Shown: positions 18,203 to 27,682 of the stretch, one piece after another | How positions within the stretch are numbered: the first letter of the stretch is position 1 | How the letters are laid out: each line of letters opens with the position of its first letter | NCBI GenBank assembly: GCA_902797695.1 | Contig: CADBTW010000065.1 | Location: 1-64,000, forward strand | Reading direction: 5' to 3' | Length of the DNA: 64,000 nucleotides | From: an uncultured Sutterellaceae bacterium | GTDB taxonomy: Bacteria; Pseudomonadota; Gammaproteobacteria; Burkholderiales; Burkholderiaceae_F | The notes under the pieces: generated by a model | Told to the model about the DNA's origin: nothing | Databases searched by the model: none | Seen by the model: the letters and a program-made list of their open reading frames with translations, nothing else | Position numbers and translations under genes: made by a program

Positions 18203-19615
18203 TTAGCCTGCAAAGTAGAGCGCGTACTCGAGCGGATGAACCGCGGCACGGAACTCAGTCACTTCCTGCATCTTCAGTTCGATGTAGGCGTCAAGCATGT
18301 CGTTGCTGAACACGCCGCCAGCCGTGAGGAAGTCACGGTCCTTGTCGAGGTACTCGAGGGCCTGGGAGAGGGAGGAGCAGACCGTCGGGATCTTCGCGCT
18401 CTCCTCGGGCGGCAGGTCGTAGAGGTTCTTGTCAGCCGGGTCTCCCGGGTTGATCTTGTTCAGGATGCCGTCGAGACCTGCCATCAGGAGCGCGGAGAAG
18501 GCGAGGTAGGAGTTCGCGGTGGGGTCCGGAAAGCGGACCTCGATGCGGCGCGCCTTCTCGCTGAAGACCTTCGGGATGCGGATGGCGGCCGAGCGGTTCC
18601 TCGCGGAGTAGGCGAGCTTCACCGGAGCTTCGAACCCCGGGACGAGGCGCTTATAGGAATTCGTCCCCGGATTGGTGAAGGCGTTCAGGGCACGGGCGTG
18701 CTTGATGATGCCGCCGATATAGTAGAGGGCGGTCTCGGAGAGGCCCGCATAGCCGTTGCCCGCGAACACGTTCTTCCCGTCCTTCCAGACCGACTGGTTG
18801 CAGTGCATCCCGGAGCCGTTGTCGCCCGGGTAGGGCTTCGGCATGAAGGTCGCGGTCTTGCCGTAGGCGGCGGCAACGTTCCAAATCGTGTACTTCTGGA
18901 TCTGGGACCAGTCGGCGCGCTGGACGAGGGAGCCGAACCGGGTGCCAATCTCGCACTGGCCTGCTGCGCCGACCTCGTGGTGGTGGATCTCGACCGGAAC
19001 GCCCTGCTGCGCGATGAGGGTGCTCATCTCGGCGCGGATGTCCATCATCTTGTCAATCGGCGGAACCGGGAAGTAGCCGCCCTTCGGAAGGGCACGGTGA
19101 CCGAGGTTCCCGCCCTCGTACTTGAGGCCAGAGGACCAGGGCGCCTCCTCGCTCTCGATCTTGTAGAAGCAGTCGTGGGGGTCCGTGCTGTAGCGGACGC
19201 TGTCGAAGATGAAGAATTCGATTTCCGGGCCGAAGTAGGCGGTGTCGCCGATTCCGGTCGCCTTCAGGTAGGCCTCGGCGCGCTTCGCGATCGAGCGCGG
19301 ATCACGGTCGTAGCCCTTGCCGGTGTCAGGCTCGATGACATCGCAGGTGAGAACGAGGGTGTTCTGCTCGCGGAACGGATCCATGTGGGCGGTTTCGGGA
19401 TCCGGCATCAGGAGCATGTCGGAGGATTCGATCCCCCTCCAGCCCTTGATCGAAGAGCCGTCAAAGGGGTGCCCCACCTCAAACTTGTCTTCGTCCAGCT
19501 GATCAGCCGGAATCGTCACGACCTGCTCCTTGCCGATCGTGTCGGTAAAGCGGAATGAAACGAACTTCACGTCGTTGTCTTTGACCATCTGGAGGACGTC
19601 ATTCGCCGTCGTCAT
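18203..19615 (-). CDS. glnA: Glutamine synthetase type I
   Basis: Dodecameric ammonia-assimilating enzyme (glutamate + NH4+ + ATP to glutamine), 470 aa. The beta-grasp N-terminal domain contains FDGSSIKGW, and the catalytic domain has [19 protein letters not shown] and NRSAAIRIP. The adenylylation tyrosine is conserved in NLYDLPPEE (about Tyr399), so control by GlnE is expected. AGGAG sits six bases before the ATG. Expression is driven by a sigma-54 promoter 65-80 bases upstream with NtrC-like sites further up. Confidence 0.98.
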   Translation of the reverse strand: MTTANDVLQMVKDNDVKFVSFRFTDTIGKEQVVTIPADQLDEDKFEVGHPFDGSSIKGWRGIESSDMLLMPDPETAHMDPFREQNTLVLTCDVIEPDTGKGYDRDPRSIAKRAEAYLKATGIGDTAYFGPEIEFFIFDSVRYSTDPHDCFYKIESEEAPWSSGLKYEGGNLGHRALPKGGYFPVPPIDKMMDIRAEMSTLIAQQGVPVEIHHHEVGAAGQCEIGTRFGSLVQRADWSQIQKYTIWNVAAAYGKTATFMPKPYPGDNGSGMHCNQSVWKDGKNVFAGNGYAGLSETALYYIGGIIKHARALNAFTNPGTNSYKRLVPGFEAPVKLAYSARNRSAAIRIPKVFSEKARRIEVRFPDPTANSYLAFSALLMAGLDGILNKINPGDPADKNLYDLPPEESAKIPTVCSSLSQALEYLDKDRDFLTAGGVFSNDMLDAYIELKMQEVTEFRAAVHPLEYALYFAG

Positions 19616-19679
19616 CTTTTTCTCCTAATTCACCGTAGCCCCGGAAGTCCTTCCTCCCGGGGAACCCGATCTACTGAAC

Positions 19680-19694
19680 GCACAAACTGTGCCA
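19680..19694 (-). promoter_or_regulatory. Sigma-54 promoter of glnA
   Basis: On the minus strand TGGCACAGTTTGTGC matches the -24/-12 consensus, with GG and GC separated by ten bases. Transcription would start near 19668, leaving a leader of about 52 bases before glnA. Confidence 0.85.
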
Positions 19695-19700
19695 GAACTG

Positions 19701-19785
19701 AAGCCTGGCAGGAAATGCCGGCAGTCCGGGGCGCCGGACGCCCATGGCGGGGCATTTCCTTGCCAAGCCTGAAAGGAAATGCACC
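19701..19785. repeat. Three-copy GGAAATGC repeat with inverted arms upstream of glnA
   Basis: AAGCCTGGCAGGAAATGCC (19701-19719) is inversely repeated at 19750-19769 (GGGCATTTCCTTGCCAAGCC), about 30 bases apart. A third, direct copy ending GGAAATGC lies at 19766-19782. The array lies between the sigma-54 promoter and the NtrC-like sites. It may be a binding site for a second regulator or an element shaping the DNA loop. Function is unknown. Confidence 0.6.
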
Positions 19786-19829
19786 ACCCATATGCACCAT
19801 GATAAATGGTTATGCACCAAAAATGCGCA
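19780..19829. promoter_or_regulatory. NtrC-like binding sites
   Basis: Two copies resemble the NtrC consensus TGCACC-N5-GGTGCA: TGCACCAAAAATGCGCA (19813-19829) and TGCACCACCCATATGCA (19780-19796). A third TGCACC half-site starts at 19793. They lie 90-150 bases upstream of the sigma-54 promoter, a usual enhancer distance. Each right half matches four of six positions. Confidence 0.55.
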
Positions 19830-19869
19830 TCATTCTTGGTTTCCGGCACCGGCATGAAGCATGCTGCGC

Positions 19870-21063
19870 CTAAAGGAACAGCTCCTGGAGGTCGGAGAGA
19901 AAATCCATGCCCCGGGCAGTGGCGCGGAAGAGCCCGCCACTCCGGCTGAAAAGGCCGAGCGACTCGCCCTCTTCCGCCTGCCGGGCGACCGAAGAGACGG
20001 GAAGCCCCGTCCGTTCCTCGAAAAGCGACTGCGGGACGCCGTCCGGAAGCCGAAGGGCGTCGAGCATGAATTCGAAAGGAAGTTCCTCGCGCCCCACCCA
20101 TCTCCACGAGCCGAAGGGGAGGCCGCCCTTGCGGCACCGGGCCATGTAGCGGTCCGGGGACGGTTCCTGAGCGTAGCGGAACACGCCCCGAGGCGTGGAG
20201 ATCTTCCCGTGAGCCCCTGCCCCGACCGCGAGGTAGTCGCCGTACTGCCAGTAGTTCAGGTTGTGGCGGCAACGGAAGCCCTCCCGCGCGTAGCCGGACA
20301 CCTCGTAGCGCCGGAAGCCCGCCCGGGCGAGCGACCCCGTGACGAGGTCTCCCATCTCGGCGAGCCGGTCGGGGTCCGGAATCCCGTCCGGGACACGTTT
20401 TGCGAAGGCGGTTCCCTCCTCGATCGTGAGCTGGTAGAAGGAGAGGTGCGTGCTCCCGCAGCCGATCGCGGAACGGATGTCGCGGGAAAGCGTTTCCATC
20501 GTTTCGCCCGGGAGCCCGAACATGATGTCGAGGTTGAAGTTGTCGAAGGCCTCCGCGGCCTGCGCCGCCGCGGCCCTCGCCTCCTCCTCGCCGTGGATCC
20601 GGCCCAGCTTCCGAAGCTCTTCCCCGCAGAAGCTCTGGATCCCAAGGGAAAGGCGGTTCACGCCGGCTTCCCGGTAGCTCCCGAGGGAATCCTTCTCGAC
20701 CGTGCCGGGGTTCGCCTCCATCGAGACCTCGCAGCCGGGGGCAAGGGGAAAGACGCGGGCGACGCCGGCGAGGAGGCGCGCGACCTCGCCGCCCCGCATG
20801 AGGGAAGGAGTTCCGCCGCCGATGTAAATCGTCTGCAGGGTGCGGTCCGCGGGCACGTACGCCGCCTGCGCCCTAAGGTCGGAAAGCAGGCAGTCGACGT
20901 ATGAATCCGTTGGGGGCGAGCCGCCGCAGGCCCTCGAATTGAAGTCACAGTACGGGCACTTCCGGACGCACCAGGGCCAGTGGATGTAGAGCGAGAGCGG
21001 AATGCGGCCGGGATCGGGAAGCGGAATCCCTCCCGGCCCCGGAAGCGGAAGGAGGCGGGCCAT
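19870..21063 (-). CDS. hemW: Radical SAM haem chaperone HemW
   Basis: HemN-like radical SAM protein of 397 aa that delivers haem to target proteins. The cluster motif CVRKCPYCDF follows the family signature SLYIHWPW. IYIGGGTPSLM, the NPGTV strand and the C-terminal winged-helix domain (about 300-397) fit HemW. True HemN is encoded separately at the right edge, which supports this assignment over coproporphyrinogen oxidase. It is the third gene of an rph-rdgB-hemW operon, starting 12 bases after rdgB. Confidence 0.92.
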   Translation of the reverse strand: MARLLPLPGPGGIPLPDPGRIPLSLYIHWPWCVRKCPYCDFNSRACGGSPPTDSYVDCLLSDLRAQAAYVPADRTLQTIYIGGGTPSLMRGGEVARLLAGVARVFPLAPGCEVSMEANPGTVEKDSLGSYREAGVNRLSLGIQSFCGEELRKLGRIHGEEEARAAAAQAAEAFDNFNLDIMFGLPGETMETLSRDIRSAIGCGSTHLSFYQLTIEEGTAFAKRVPDGIPDPDRLAEMGDLVTGSLARAGFRRYEVSGYAREGFRCRHNLNYWQYGDYLAVGAGAHGKISTPRGVFRYAQEPSPDRYMARCRKGGLPFGSWRWVGREELPFEFMLDALRLPDGVPQSLFEERTGLPVSSVARQAEEGESLGLFSRSGGLFRATARGMDFLSDLQELFL

Positions 21064-21074
21064 TCCGGCAGGGC

Positions 21075-21671
21075 CTACCAGCCCCAGCGCGAGCGTAGAA
21101 GCTCGGAAAGGCGCTTCTGGGCCTCGCCCCGGTGGCTCAGGCCGTTTTTCTCGTCCTCGGAAAGCTCGGCCGCCGTCTTCCCCTTTTCAGGAAGGAAAAA
21201 GTACGGGTCGTAGCCGAAGCCGTTCTCCCCTCTCGGGCTGTCGACGATCTCGCCGAACCAGCTCCCCGTCGCCACGAGGGGATCCGGGTCGTCCGCGGAC
21301 TTCAGTGCAACGAGCACGCAGACATAGTGCGCGCGGCGGTTGCTTTCCCCGGAGAGCTTCTCAAGGAGCAGCGCGTTGTTCCTCGCGTCGCTCTTCGGCT
21401 CGCCCGCGAAGCGCGCCGAATGGACGCCGGGGAGTCCTCCGAGCGCGTCCACGCAGATCCCGGAATCGTCCGCCATCGCGGGGAGGCCGGTCTGGCGCGA
21501 GGCGTTCCTCGCCTTCGCGAGGCAGTTCTCGATGAAAGTCCCGAAAGGTTCCTCCGCGGGCTTCACGCCAAGCTTCCCCTGCGGGACCACCTCGATCCCG
21601 CGCGGGGCAAAGAGCCGGTTGAATTCACGGATCTTCCCGGGATTGTCGGACGCAAGCACAAGGCGGTTCAT
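21075..21671 (-). CDS. rdgB: dITP/XTP pyrophosphatase (RdgB/HAM1)
   Basis: Housecleaning nucleotidase that hydrolyses dITP, ITP and XTP to monophosphates, 198 aa. It shows the N-terminal [25 protein letters not shown] and the [11 protein letters not shown] and LSHRG motifs near the C-terminus. Its ATG overlaps the rph stop (ATGA), indicating translational coupling. Confidence 0.97.
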   Translation of the reverse strand: MNRLVLASDNPGKIREFNRLFAPRGIEVVPQGKLGVKPAEEPFGTFIENCLAKARNASRQTGLPAMADDSGICVDALGGLPGVHSARFAGEPKSDARNNALLLEKLSGESNRRAHYVCVLVALKSADDPDPLVATGSWFGEIVDSPRGENGFGYDPYFFLPEKGKTAAELSEDEKNGLSHRGEAQKRLSELLRSRWGW

Positions 21672-22423
21672 TTCATTTCCTCCCCGTCCCCGGAGAGGGA
21701 TCCGGTCTGGATCTCCCGCATCTCGCGGTTTCCCTTCACCGCGAGGTCGAGGAGCCGGTTGAGGTCCTCGCGGCTGAAGGGTTCGCCCTCAGCCGTCCCC
21801 TGGATCTCCACGAAACCGCCTCGCCCGGTCATCACGACATTCATGTCCGTGTCGCTCGACGAATCCTCCTCGTAGTTGAAGTCAAGGACCGGACGCCCTT
21901 CGCTCATGCCGACTGAAATCGCCGAGACCGAGTCCTTGAGCGGGCTTTTCGCGATCAGCCCGTGCCCGATCATCCACTGCACGGCGTCAGCGAGCGCGAC
22001 GTACGCGCCCGAGATCGAGGCGCAGCGGGTGCCGCCGTCCGCCTGTATCACGTCGCAGTCAATCTTGATCGTGTTCTCCCCGAGAAGCTTCCGGTCCACC
22101 ACCGCTCGGAGGCTGCGCCCGATGAGGCGCTGGATCTCCTGAGTCCGGCCGGTCTGCTTCCCGCGCGCCGCCTCGCGGTCGGTCCGCGTGCCGGTGGCGC
22201 GGGGAAGGAGCCCGTACTCGGCCGTGACCCAGCCTTCGCCACGGCCCTTGAGCCACGAGGGAACGCCCGGTATCACCGAAGCGGTGCAGCAGACCCTGGT
22301 GCCGCCCTGCTCGATGAGGACCGAACCCTCCGCATACTTCGTATAGTGCCGCGTGATCCTGACAGGGCGCTTCTCGTCGTCGCGCCTTCCGTCGGGCCGG
22401 ACCGCGGCGTTTGCTTCCGTCAT
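21668..22423 (-). CDS. rph: Ribonuclease PH
   Basis: Phosphate-dependent 3'-5' exoribonuclease that trims tRNA 3' ends, 251 aa (family about 240). It has the N-terminal [13 protein letters not shown], the [15 protein letters not shown] segment (positions 98 on) and [13 protein letters not shown]. First gene of rph-rdgB-hemW. It is divergent from yicC, from which it is separated by 179 bases. Confidence 0.97.
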   Translation of the reverse strand: MTEANAAVRPDGRRDDEKRPVRITRHYTKYAEGSVLIEQGGTRVCCTASVIPGVPSWLKGRGEGWVTAEYGLLPRATGTRTDREAARGKQTGRTQEIQRLIGRSLRAVVDRKLLGENTIKIDCDVIQADGGTRCASISGAYVALADAVQWMIGHGLIAKSPLKDSVSAISVGMSEGRPVLDFNYEEDSSSDTDMNVVMTGRGGFVEIQGTAEGEPFSREDLNRLLDLAVKGNREMREIQTGSLSGDGEEMK

Positions 22424-22602
22424 GCTCCAGCTCCTTCTATCTAAGACAAAAGCGGCCGCGCTCTCCTTTGAGGGAAGAGCCGGCGGCAGCCCGCCGCCGA
22501 ACGAAGCCCCGCCGGGGCAAAGCCGCTAGAATTCCCGTCGCCCTGCGCCTGGGCAAACACGTGCGGACAGGCGGGGCAAGACACGAGTAAGGATATATTC
22601 AT

Positions 22603-23505
22603 ATGACTTCCGTTTCCAGCATGACGGGCTACGCGACGGCCCAGGGCAAGATCGCCTCGGGCTTCATCACGGTCGAGCTCCGTTCCGTCAATTCCCGGTT
22701 CCTCGATCTCACGCTCCGGATACCCGACGAGCTTCGCGGGCTCGAGGCGCCCTTCCGCGAGCTGATTTCCTCCCGAGTAAAGCGCGGAAAGCTCGAGTGC
22801 CGCGTCTCCTTCAAGGCGGACGCCCTCGGCCGCTCGGCAAAGCTCGACCCGGGCGCGCTCGAAGCGCTTTCAAGGCTCGAGGAAGAAGCGATCCGCGCCT
22901 TCCCAGGCGCCCGTCCGCTTTCTGTCGCCGAGCTCCTCGCCTATCCCGGGGTTCTCTCCACCGATACGCCCGACCCCGAGCTCGTGCAGTCCGGATCGCT
23001 CGCCATCCTCGGCACCGCGCTTGATTCCTTCTCGGCCTCCCGCGTGCGCGAAGGCACTGCCCTCTCCCGCGTCCTCCTCGGCTACTGCGACAACATCGAG
23101 GCAATCGCCCGGGCGATCGCCGGGAAGCTTCCCGAGATCCTCGCCGCGATGAAGGCAAAGCTCGAGGAACGGATGCAGGAAGCGCTCACCGCGGCGCTCT
23201 CCGAAAAATCCACCCTGACCCCGGACGACGTGAACGAGCGGATCCGCTCGGAGCTCACGCTCTACGCGCTCCGCATGGATGTCGCCGAGGAAATCAACCG
23301 GCTTCTCACCCATGTCGCCGAAGTCCGCCGCACCCTCTCCGCTGGCGGCCCGGTGGGCCGGAGGCTCGACTTCCTCATGCAGGAACTGAACCGCGAGGCG
23401 AACACGCTCGGCTCCAAGGCCGTGGCGATCGAGATGACGAACGCGTCGCTCGAGCTGAAGCTGAACATCGAGAAGATGCGCGAGCAGATCCAGAACCTCG
23501 AGTAG
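22603..23505 (+). CDS. yicC: YicC family endoribonuclease-like protein
   Basis: Conserved YicC protein of 300 aa (family about 287-295). The N-terminus MTSVSSMTGYATAQG and the C-terminal FLMQELNREANTLGSKA are diagnostic. E. coli YicC has been linked to RNA degradation, so a role as an endoribonuclease is taken from the family. AAGGA lies nine bases before the ATG. A -10-like TAGAAT sits at 22527-22532. It is followed by gmk, the usual neighbour in bacteria. Confidence 0.95.
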   Translation: MTSVSSMTGYATAQGKIASGFITVELRSVNSRFLDLTLRIPDELRGLEAPFRELISSRVKRGKLECRVSFKADALGRSAKLDPGALEALSRLEEEAIRAFPGARPLSVAELLAYPGVLSTDTPDPELVQSGSLAILGTALDSFSASRVREGTALSRVLLGYCDNIEAIARAIAGKLPEILAAMKAKLEERMQEALTAALSEKSTLTPDDVNERIRSELTLYALRMDVAEEINRLLTHVAEVRRTLSAGGPVGRRLDFLMQELNREANTLGSKAVAIEMTNASLELKLNIEKMREQIQNLE

Positions 23506-23539
23506 CCCCTAGCTCAGTCGGAAGCAGGCCCGGGCGGGA

Positions 23540-23569
23540 TTGCCCGCAGCATCCCCCCGGCCTTAGAAT
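23540..23569 (+). promoter_or_regulatory. Candidate promoter of gmk-rpoZ
   Basis: TTGCCC (23540-23545), an 18-base spacer and TAGAAT (23564-23569) form a plausible sigma-70 promoter in the 143-base gap between yicC and gmk. Confidence 0.4.
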
Positions 23570-23648
23570 TCAAGCTTCACAAACAGCGGGAGGAACGGGG
23601 TTCCCCCGGAAGCTTTCCGCCCGCCCTCGCCATCAAATCAGGGAAACA

Positions 23649-24281
23649 ATGGACTACTCGAAAACCCAGGGACTGCTCTTCCTAGTTTCCGCGCCTTCCG
23701 GCGCCGGAAAGTCCTCCCTCGTTCACGACCTGATCGCGCACGACCCGGAGGTCCACCTTTCCATTTCCTTCACGACCCGCGGCATCCGTCCCGGCGAAAA
23801 GAATGGCGTCGACTATCACTTCATTTCGAAGGAAGAGTTCGAGGAAAGGAAGGAGAATGGCGAGTTCCTCGAGTCCGCCTTCGTGCACGGAAACTACTAC
23901 GGGACGAGCCGGCTCTGGATCGAGAAGGAGCTCGAGGCGGGTCACGACGTGATGCTCGAGATCGACTGGCAGGGCGCGTTCCAGGTGAAGAAGGTCTTCC
24001 CCCAGGTGATCTCCACCTTCATCCTCCCGCCCTCGATCGACGCGCTGAAGCAGCGGCTCGTCGGCCGGGGAACCGACGCCCCGGAGGTGATCGCCCGCAG
24101 GCTCGCCGGCGCCGGAGCCGAAATCGTCCATGCCCCGCATTTTGACTACGTTATAATCAACGCCGACTTCAACCAGGCCTCCTGCGAGCTGCAGTCGATC
24201 ATCCGCGCCTCGCGCCTCCGCTTCGCTTGCCAGGCGAAACGGCAGAAAGCGCTGTTCGCGGCTCTTGGTGTCCCCGCCTGA
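23649..24281 (+). CDS. gmk: Guanylate kinase
   Basis: Phosphorylates GMP to GDP with ATP, 210 aa. Walker A SAPSGAGKSSL is near residue 15. It is followed by the GMP-binding SFTTRGIRPGEKNGVDYHF and FVHGNYYG. Followed 42 bases later by rpoZ. The gmk-rpoZ-spoT order is widespread and ties guanine nucleotide supply, the RNA polymerase subunit that helps bind ppGpp, and ppGpp metabolism. Confidence 0.97.
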   Translation: MDYSKTQGLLFLVSAPSGAGKSSLVHDLIAHDPEVHLSISFTTRGIRPGEKNGVDYHFISKEEFEERKENGEFLESAFVHGNYYGTSRLWIEKELEAGHDVMLEIDWQGAFQVKKVFPQVISTFILPPSIDALKQRLVGRGTDAPEVIARRLAGAGAEIVHAPHFDYVIINADFNQASCELQSIIRASRLRFACQAKRQKALFAALGVPA

Positions 24282-24323
24282 TATTGAAGCCGGTTGTTCA
24301 TACATTCTGTAAGAGAAAATATA

Positions 24324-24527
24324 ATGGCTCGTGTAACCGTTGAGGATTGCCTGAAGAAGATCCCGAACCGCTTTGAGCTCGTGCTGTGCGGCGCCTACCG
24401 CGCCCGCCAGATCGCCCAGGGCTATGCGCCGAAGGTCGATGCGAAGGACAAGCCGACTGTCGTCGCGCTGCGTGAGATCGCCGAAGGCGCAACCGGCAGG
24501 GAAATGCTGGAAAAAGTGCCGCGCTAG
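24324..24527 (+). CDS. rpoZ: RNA polymerase omega subunit
   Basis: Small subunit of 67 aa that stabilises beta-prime and contributes to the ppGpp site. [19 protein letters not shown] and the central ARQIAQG are diagnostic. The start is the ATG at 24324. An in-frame upstream start at 24294 would add ten residues foreign to the family. The protein is shorter than E. coli omega (91 aa), within the range seen in betaproteobacteria. Confidence 0.95.
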   Translation: MARVTVEDCLKKIPNRFELVLCGAYRARQIAQGYAPKVDAKDKPTVVALREIAEGATGREMLEKVPR

Positions 24528-24550
24528 CCAAATTAGCCGGCAGAAATAAG

Positions 24551-24590
24551 AGGCCCTGTTCCAGGCACTTTGCGGGACAGGGCCTTTTTG
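24551..24590 (+). terminator. Intrinsic terminator between rpoZ and spoT
   Basis: AGGCCCTGTTCC pairs with GGGACAGGGCCT, followed by TTTTTGTTT. It lies only 24 bases behind rpoZ and 29 bases before the spoT start, so spoT expression depends on read-through or a promoter not visible here. Confidence 0.8.
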
Positions 24591-24618
24591 TTTCCCGTTG
24601 CCTTTCTTGGAGAAGTTC

Positions 24619-26955
24619 ATGCCTGACACTGACGCGGACTCCCGGGCCATCCAGTCCCCGATGGAAAGCCTGACAGAGGATGACGACCGGGAGGACCTTC
24701 CCCTGTACATGCAGCCCGCGGAGGTGAAGATCGTTTCGGCAAACGAGCTGCTGACCCGTTGCCGCCTCTACCTTTCGGAGGCCGACTGCAGCACCATCAT
24801 GAAGGCCTATCGGTACGCGGACGAGCACCACCTCGGTCAGTTCCGCAAGTCCGGCGAACCCTACATCACGCACCCCCTCGCCGTCGCCTCGATCCTTGCC
24901 AGCTGGCACATGGACTGCGTCACGATCCAGGCGGGCCTCATGCACGACGTGCTCGAGGACACGGGCGTATCGAAGAAGGAAATGGCCGAGCGCTTCGGGA
25001 TCGTCGTCGCGAACGTCGTGGACGGCGTTTCGAAGCTCGACAAACTGAAGTTCAAGACGAACCAGATCGCGGCCGCGGAATCCTTCCGGAAGCTCCTCCT
25101 CGCGATGGCGAAGGACGTCCGCGTGATCCTCGTGAAGCTCGCTGACCGGCTTCACAACATGCGCACCCTCGGCATCATGCGCTACGAGAAGCGGTGCCGT
25201 ATCTCCAGGGAAACGCTTGAGATCTACGTGCCGATCGCGCACCGCCTCGGGATGAACCTCGTCTTCCGGGAGCTGCAGGAGCTCGCGTTCCTCAACATGC
25301 ACCCGATCCGCTACCACGTGCTGCACGACGCCGTGGTGAAGACCCGCGAGAACCGGCGCGACGTCCTTGAGAAGATCCTCCATGAAACGCGCCGCGTGCT
25401 CCCGAAGGCGGGCATCAAGGCCCGCGTGATCGGCCGCGACAGGACGATGTACGGCATCTACAACACGATGCGCGACAAGCACATCCGGTTCCGGGAGGCG
25501 CTGGACATCTACGGCTTCCGCGTTATCGTCCGCACGACGCAGGAGTGCTACCTCACGCTTGGCGCCCTCCACGCCCTCTACAAGCCCGTGCCTAAGCGCT
25601 TCAAGGATTTCATCGCGATTCCGAAGTCGAACGGCTACCAGAGCCTCCACACCACGGTGATCGGCCCGAACGGCACTCCGATCGAGTACCAGATCCGCAC
25701 CGAGGAGATGCACCGGATCGCGGACTACGGGATCCTCACCCACTGGCTATTTAATGACGACGGGGCGAGCGCGACGGACGTCCAGAAACGGACGACGGCC
25801 TGGCTGCAGTCGCTGCTCGAGATCCAGCAGCACAGTACGGACTCCTCCGAATTCATCGAGAACATCAAGGTCGACCTCTTCCCGGACCAGATCTACGTCT
25901 TCACGCCGAAGTCGAAGATCATGGCGCTTCCGAAGCGCTCCACCCCCGTCGACTTCGCCTACCAGATCCACACCGACGTCGGCAACCACGCCGTTTCCTG
26001 CTTCGTGAACGGGGAAAGCTTCCCGCTCACCCGCGAGCTCCAGAACGGCGACATGGTGGAGATCAGGACGTCGCCCGACGCGACCCCGAATCCCGAATGG
26101 CTGAAGCACGTCGGCACGGGAAAGGCAAGGGCGGAAATCCGGCAGTTCCTCCGCACGATGAAGTTTGACGACTCGGTGAGGCTTGGCTACCGGATGCTGA
26201 AGAAGGCGGGAGAAGAGGCCTCCCTCAATATTGACAAGGTGCCGGAGGCGATCTGGCAGGCACTGCTCCGGGAGCTCGGCGAGCAGACAAAGAGCGCCTT
26301 CATGGCGGACCTCGGGCTCGGGAAGCACATCGCGGAAGCGGTCGTGAACCGGCTTCTCGTGCTCACCGCAGCCGACCAGGGCCTGCACGGGGAAAGCTCG
26401 GGGCAACCCGCCCTGCGGTCAGTGCGGGTAAGCGGAAACGAGGGCGTCGCGGTGAGCCTCGCGCCATGCTGCCACCCGATCCCCGGGGACGCGATCTGGG
26501 GCTTCATGCGCCCGGGCCACGGCCTGTCGATCCACAGGGCCGACTGCGAGCACACGATCCGCGGCCGTTCTTCCGATCCGGGGCGCTGGATGGAGGCGAA
26601 GTGGCTTCCGCAGGCGATGTCCGCCCGCTACCCGGTCCCGGTCGAGGTGGCGGCAGTGCACGAGCGTGCCGCGGTCGCTGCCTGCGTGACCGCGGTCGCG
26701 GAAGAAGACTCCTCGATCGTCGGCTTCTCGATCGACCCGGCAGTGAACGGCGTCTCCCGGCTTCACCTGATGGTCCAGGTCCGCGACAAGGCGCACCTCG
26801 CGCGCATCATGAACCACCTCGAGCGCATTCCGGACATCCGCAAGGTCTTCCGCCGGGGGGCCGAGCGCCGGAACAAGGTTCCGGGCGACTCCCCCGAGAT
26901 CCGGAAGATGAATTCGGAGGACCTTTACGCCGAGACGCCGGCGCGGCCGAACTAA
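24619..26955 (+). CDS. spoT: Bifunctional (p)ppGpp synthetase/hydrolase
   Basis: RSH enzyme of 778 aa controlling the stringent response. The HD hydrolase domain is intact (GEPYITHPLAVA, then HDVLEDTGV). The synthetase domain has RFKDFIAIPKSNGYQSLHT. TGS (VFTPKSKIMALP), the zinc-finger/CC region (LAPCCHPIPGD) and a C-terminal ACT domain follow. The ATG at 24619 has GGAG six bases upstream and was chosen over a TTG 21 bases earlier. Both activities look retained. A monofunctional RelA, if present, is outside the window. Confidence 0.96.
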   Translation: MPDTDADSRAIQSPMESLTEDDDREDLPLYMQPAEVKIVSANELLTRCRLYLSEADCSTIMKAYRYADEHHLGQFRKSGEPYITHPLAVASILASWHMDCVTIQAGLMHDVLEDTGVSKKEMAERFGIVVANVVDGVSKLDKLKFKTNQIAAAESFRKLLLAMAKDVRVILVKLADRLHNMRTLGIMRYEKRCRISRETLEIYVPIAHRLGMNLVFRELQELAFLNMHPIRYHVLHDAVVKTRENRRDVLEKILHETRRVLPKAGIKARVIGRDRTMYGIYNTMRDKHIRFREALDIYGFRVIVRTTQECYLTLGALHALYKPVPKRFKDFIAIPKSNGYQSLHTTVIGPNGTPIEYQIRTEEMHRIADYGILTHWLFNDDGASATDVQKRTTAWLQSLLEIQQHSTDSSEFIENIKVDLFPDQIYVFTPKSKIMALPKRSTPVDFAYQIHTDVGNHAVSCFVNGESFPLTRELQNGDMVEIRTSPDATPNPEWLKHVGTGKARAEIRQFLRTMKFDDSVRLGYRMLKKAGEEASLNIDKVPEAIWQALLRELGEQTKSAFMADLGLGKHIAEAVVNRLLVLTAADQGLHGESSGQPALRSVRVSGNEGVAVSLAPCCHPIPGDAIWGFMRPGHGLSIHRADCEHTIRGRSSDPGRWMEAKWLPQAMSARYPVPVEVAAVHERAAVAACVTAVAEEDSSIVGFSIDPAVNGVSRLHLMVQVRDKAHLARIMNHLERIPDIRKVFRRGAERRNKVPGDSPEIRKMNSEDLYAETPARPN

Positions 26956-26979
26956 AGGGACACCGCCCGCATACGGAAA

Positions 26980-27021
26980 CGCCCCGGAAGCCCGCATGTT
27001 CGCGCGGGGCTTTCCGGGGCG
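26980..27021. terminator. Bidirectional hairpin between spoT and greB
   Basis: CGCCCCGGAAGCCCGC (26980-26995) pairs with the segment ending TTTCCGGGGCG (to 27021) with one bulge. It lies between the convergent 3' ends of spoT and greB. Plus-strand tail is GTTACCTTTT, minus-strand tail TTTCCG, so it may serve both. Confidence 0.6.
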
Positions 27022-27046
27022 GTTACCTTTTCCAGGCCGGGCTTGG

Positions 27047-27610
27047 TTATTCCGGCTTCTTCTCCGGCGCCTTCACCGGGGACTCGCCCGTGTAGCGGAC
27101 TTCGAGGATCTCGAGCGTCTGCACGCCCTTCGGGGTCGGCAGCTTCACCTCGTCGCCCTCGTGGGCGCGGAGCAGCACCCGGGCGACCGGGCTGATCCAC
27201 GACACGTCTCCCCGCTCGGGATCCATTTCGTCGATTCCGACGATCCGGACCGTATGCTCTTCCCCCAGGTTATTTTGGTAGGTCACGGTCGCCCCGAAGA
27301 AGATCTGGTCCGTCTCGCGGCCGCGGACGTCGACGACCTTCGCCGACTCGACGCGCTTGTTGAGGAAGCGGATTCGGCGGTCGATCGCGCGGAGACGCTG
27401 CTTGCCGTACTGGTAGTCGCCGTTCTCGGAACGGTCTCCGTTCGAGGCCGCCCAGGAAACGATGTTCACGACTTTCGGCCTCTCGACCCGGACGAGATTC
27501 TCGCGCTCGTCCAGCATCCTCCGGTAGCATTCCGGAGTCATGTAGTTCGGGGCGTTTGCCGGGAGTCCCGGCAGCTTCACGCCCTCTTCGTCATCTTCGT
27601 CCTCAGCCAT
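27047..27610 (-). CDS. greB: Transcription elongation factor GreB
   Basis: Rescues backtracked RNA polymerase by stimulating transcript cleavage, 187 aa. The N-terminal coiled coil includes the GreB-type segment NGDRSENGDYQYGKQRLR, with the acidic tip residues Asp and Glu, and RIRFLNKR. The C-terminal FKBP-like domain has PVARVLL and GDEV. AAGGGGA precedes the ATG at 27610. An in-frame upstream start at 27670 would run into the tRNA terminator. An acidic N-terminal run (AEDEDDEEG) and a Pro/Lys tail are additions to the core. greA is also present at 33741-34217. Confidence 0.94.
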   Translation of the reverse strand: MAEDEDDEEGVKLPGLPANAPNYMTPECYRRMLDERENLVRVERPKVVNIVSWAASNGDRSENGDYQYGKQRLRAIDRRIRFLNKRVESAKVVDVRGRETDQIFFGATVTYQNNLGEEHTVRIVGIDEMDPERGDVSWISPVARVLLRAHEGDEVKLPTPKGVQTLEILEVRYTGESPVKAPEKKPE

Positions 27611-27641
27611 GCGATTTCCCCTTCGGGACAAGAGTACGTAA

Positions 27642-27674
27642 GAAAAATCCGTGAAGGCATTCGCCTTCACGGAT
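27642..27674 (-). terminator. Intrinsic terminator of the tRNA operon
   Basis: On the minus strand ATCCGTGAAGGC, a four-base loop and GCCTTCACGGAT form a perfect 12-bp stem followed by TTTTTCTT. It lies nine bases behind tRNA-His. Confidence 0.87.
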
Positions 27675-27682
27675 CAGGAAAC

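Noticed and set aside
24321..24326. Perfect TATAAT at the rpoZ start
   Set aside because: It overlaps the start codon and has no fitting -35, so transcripts from it would lack the rpoZ start.
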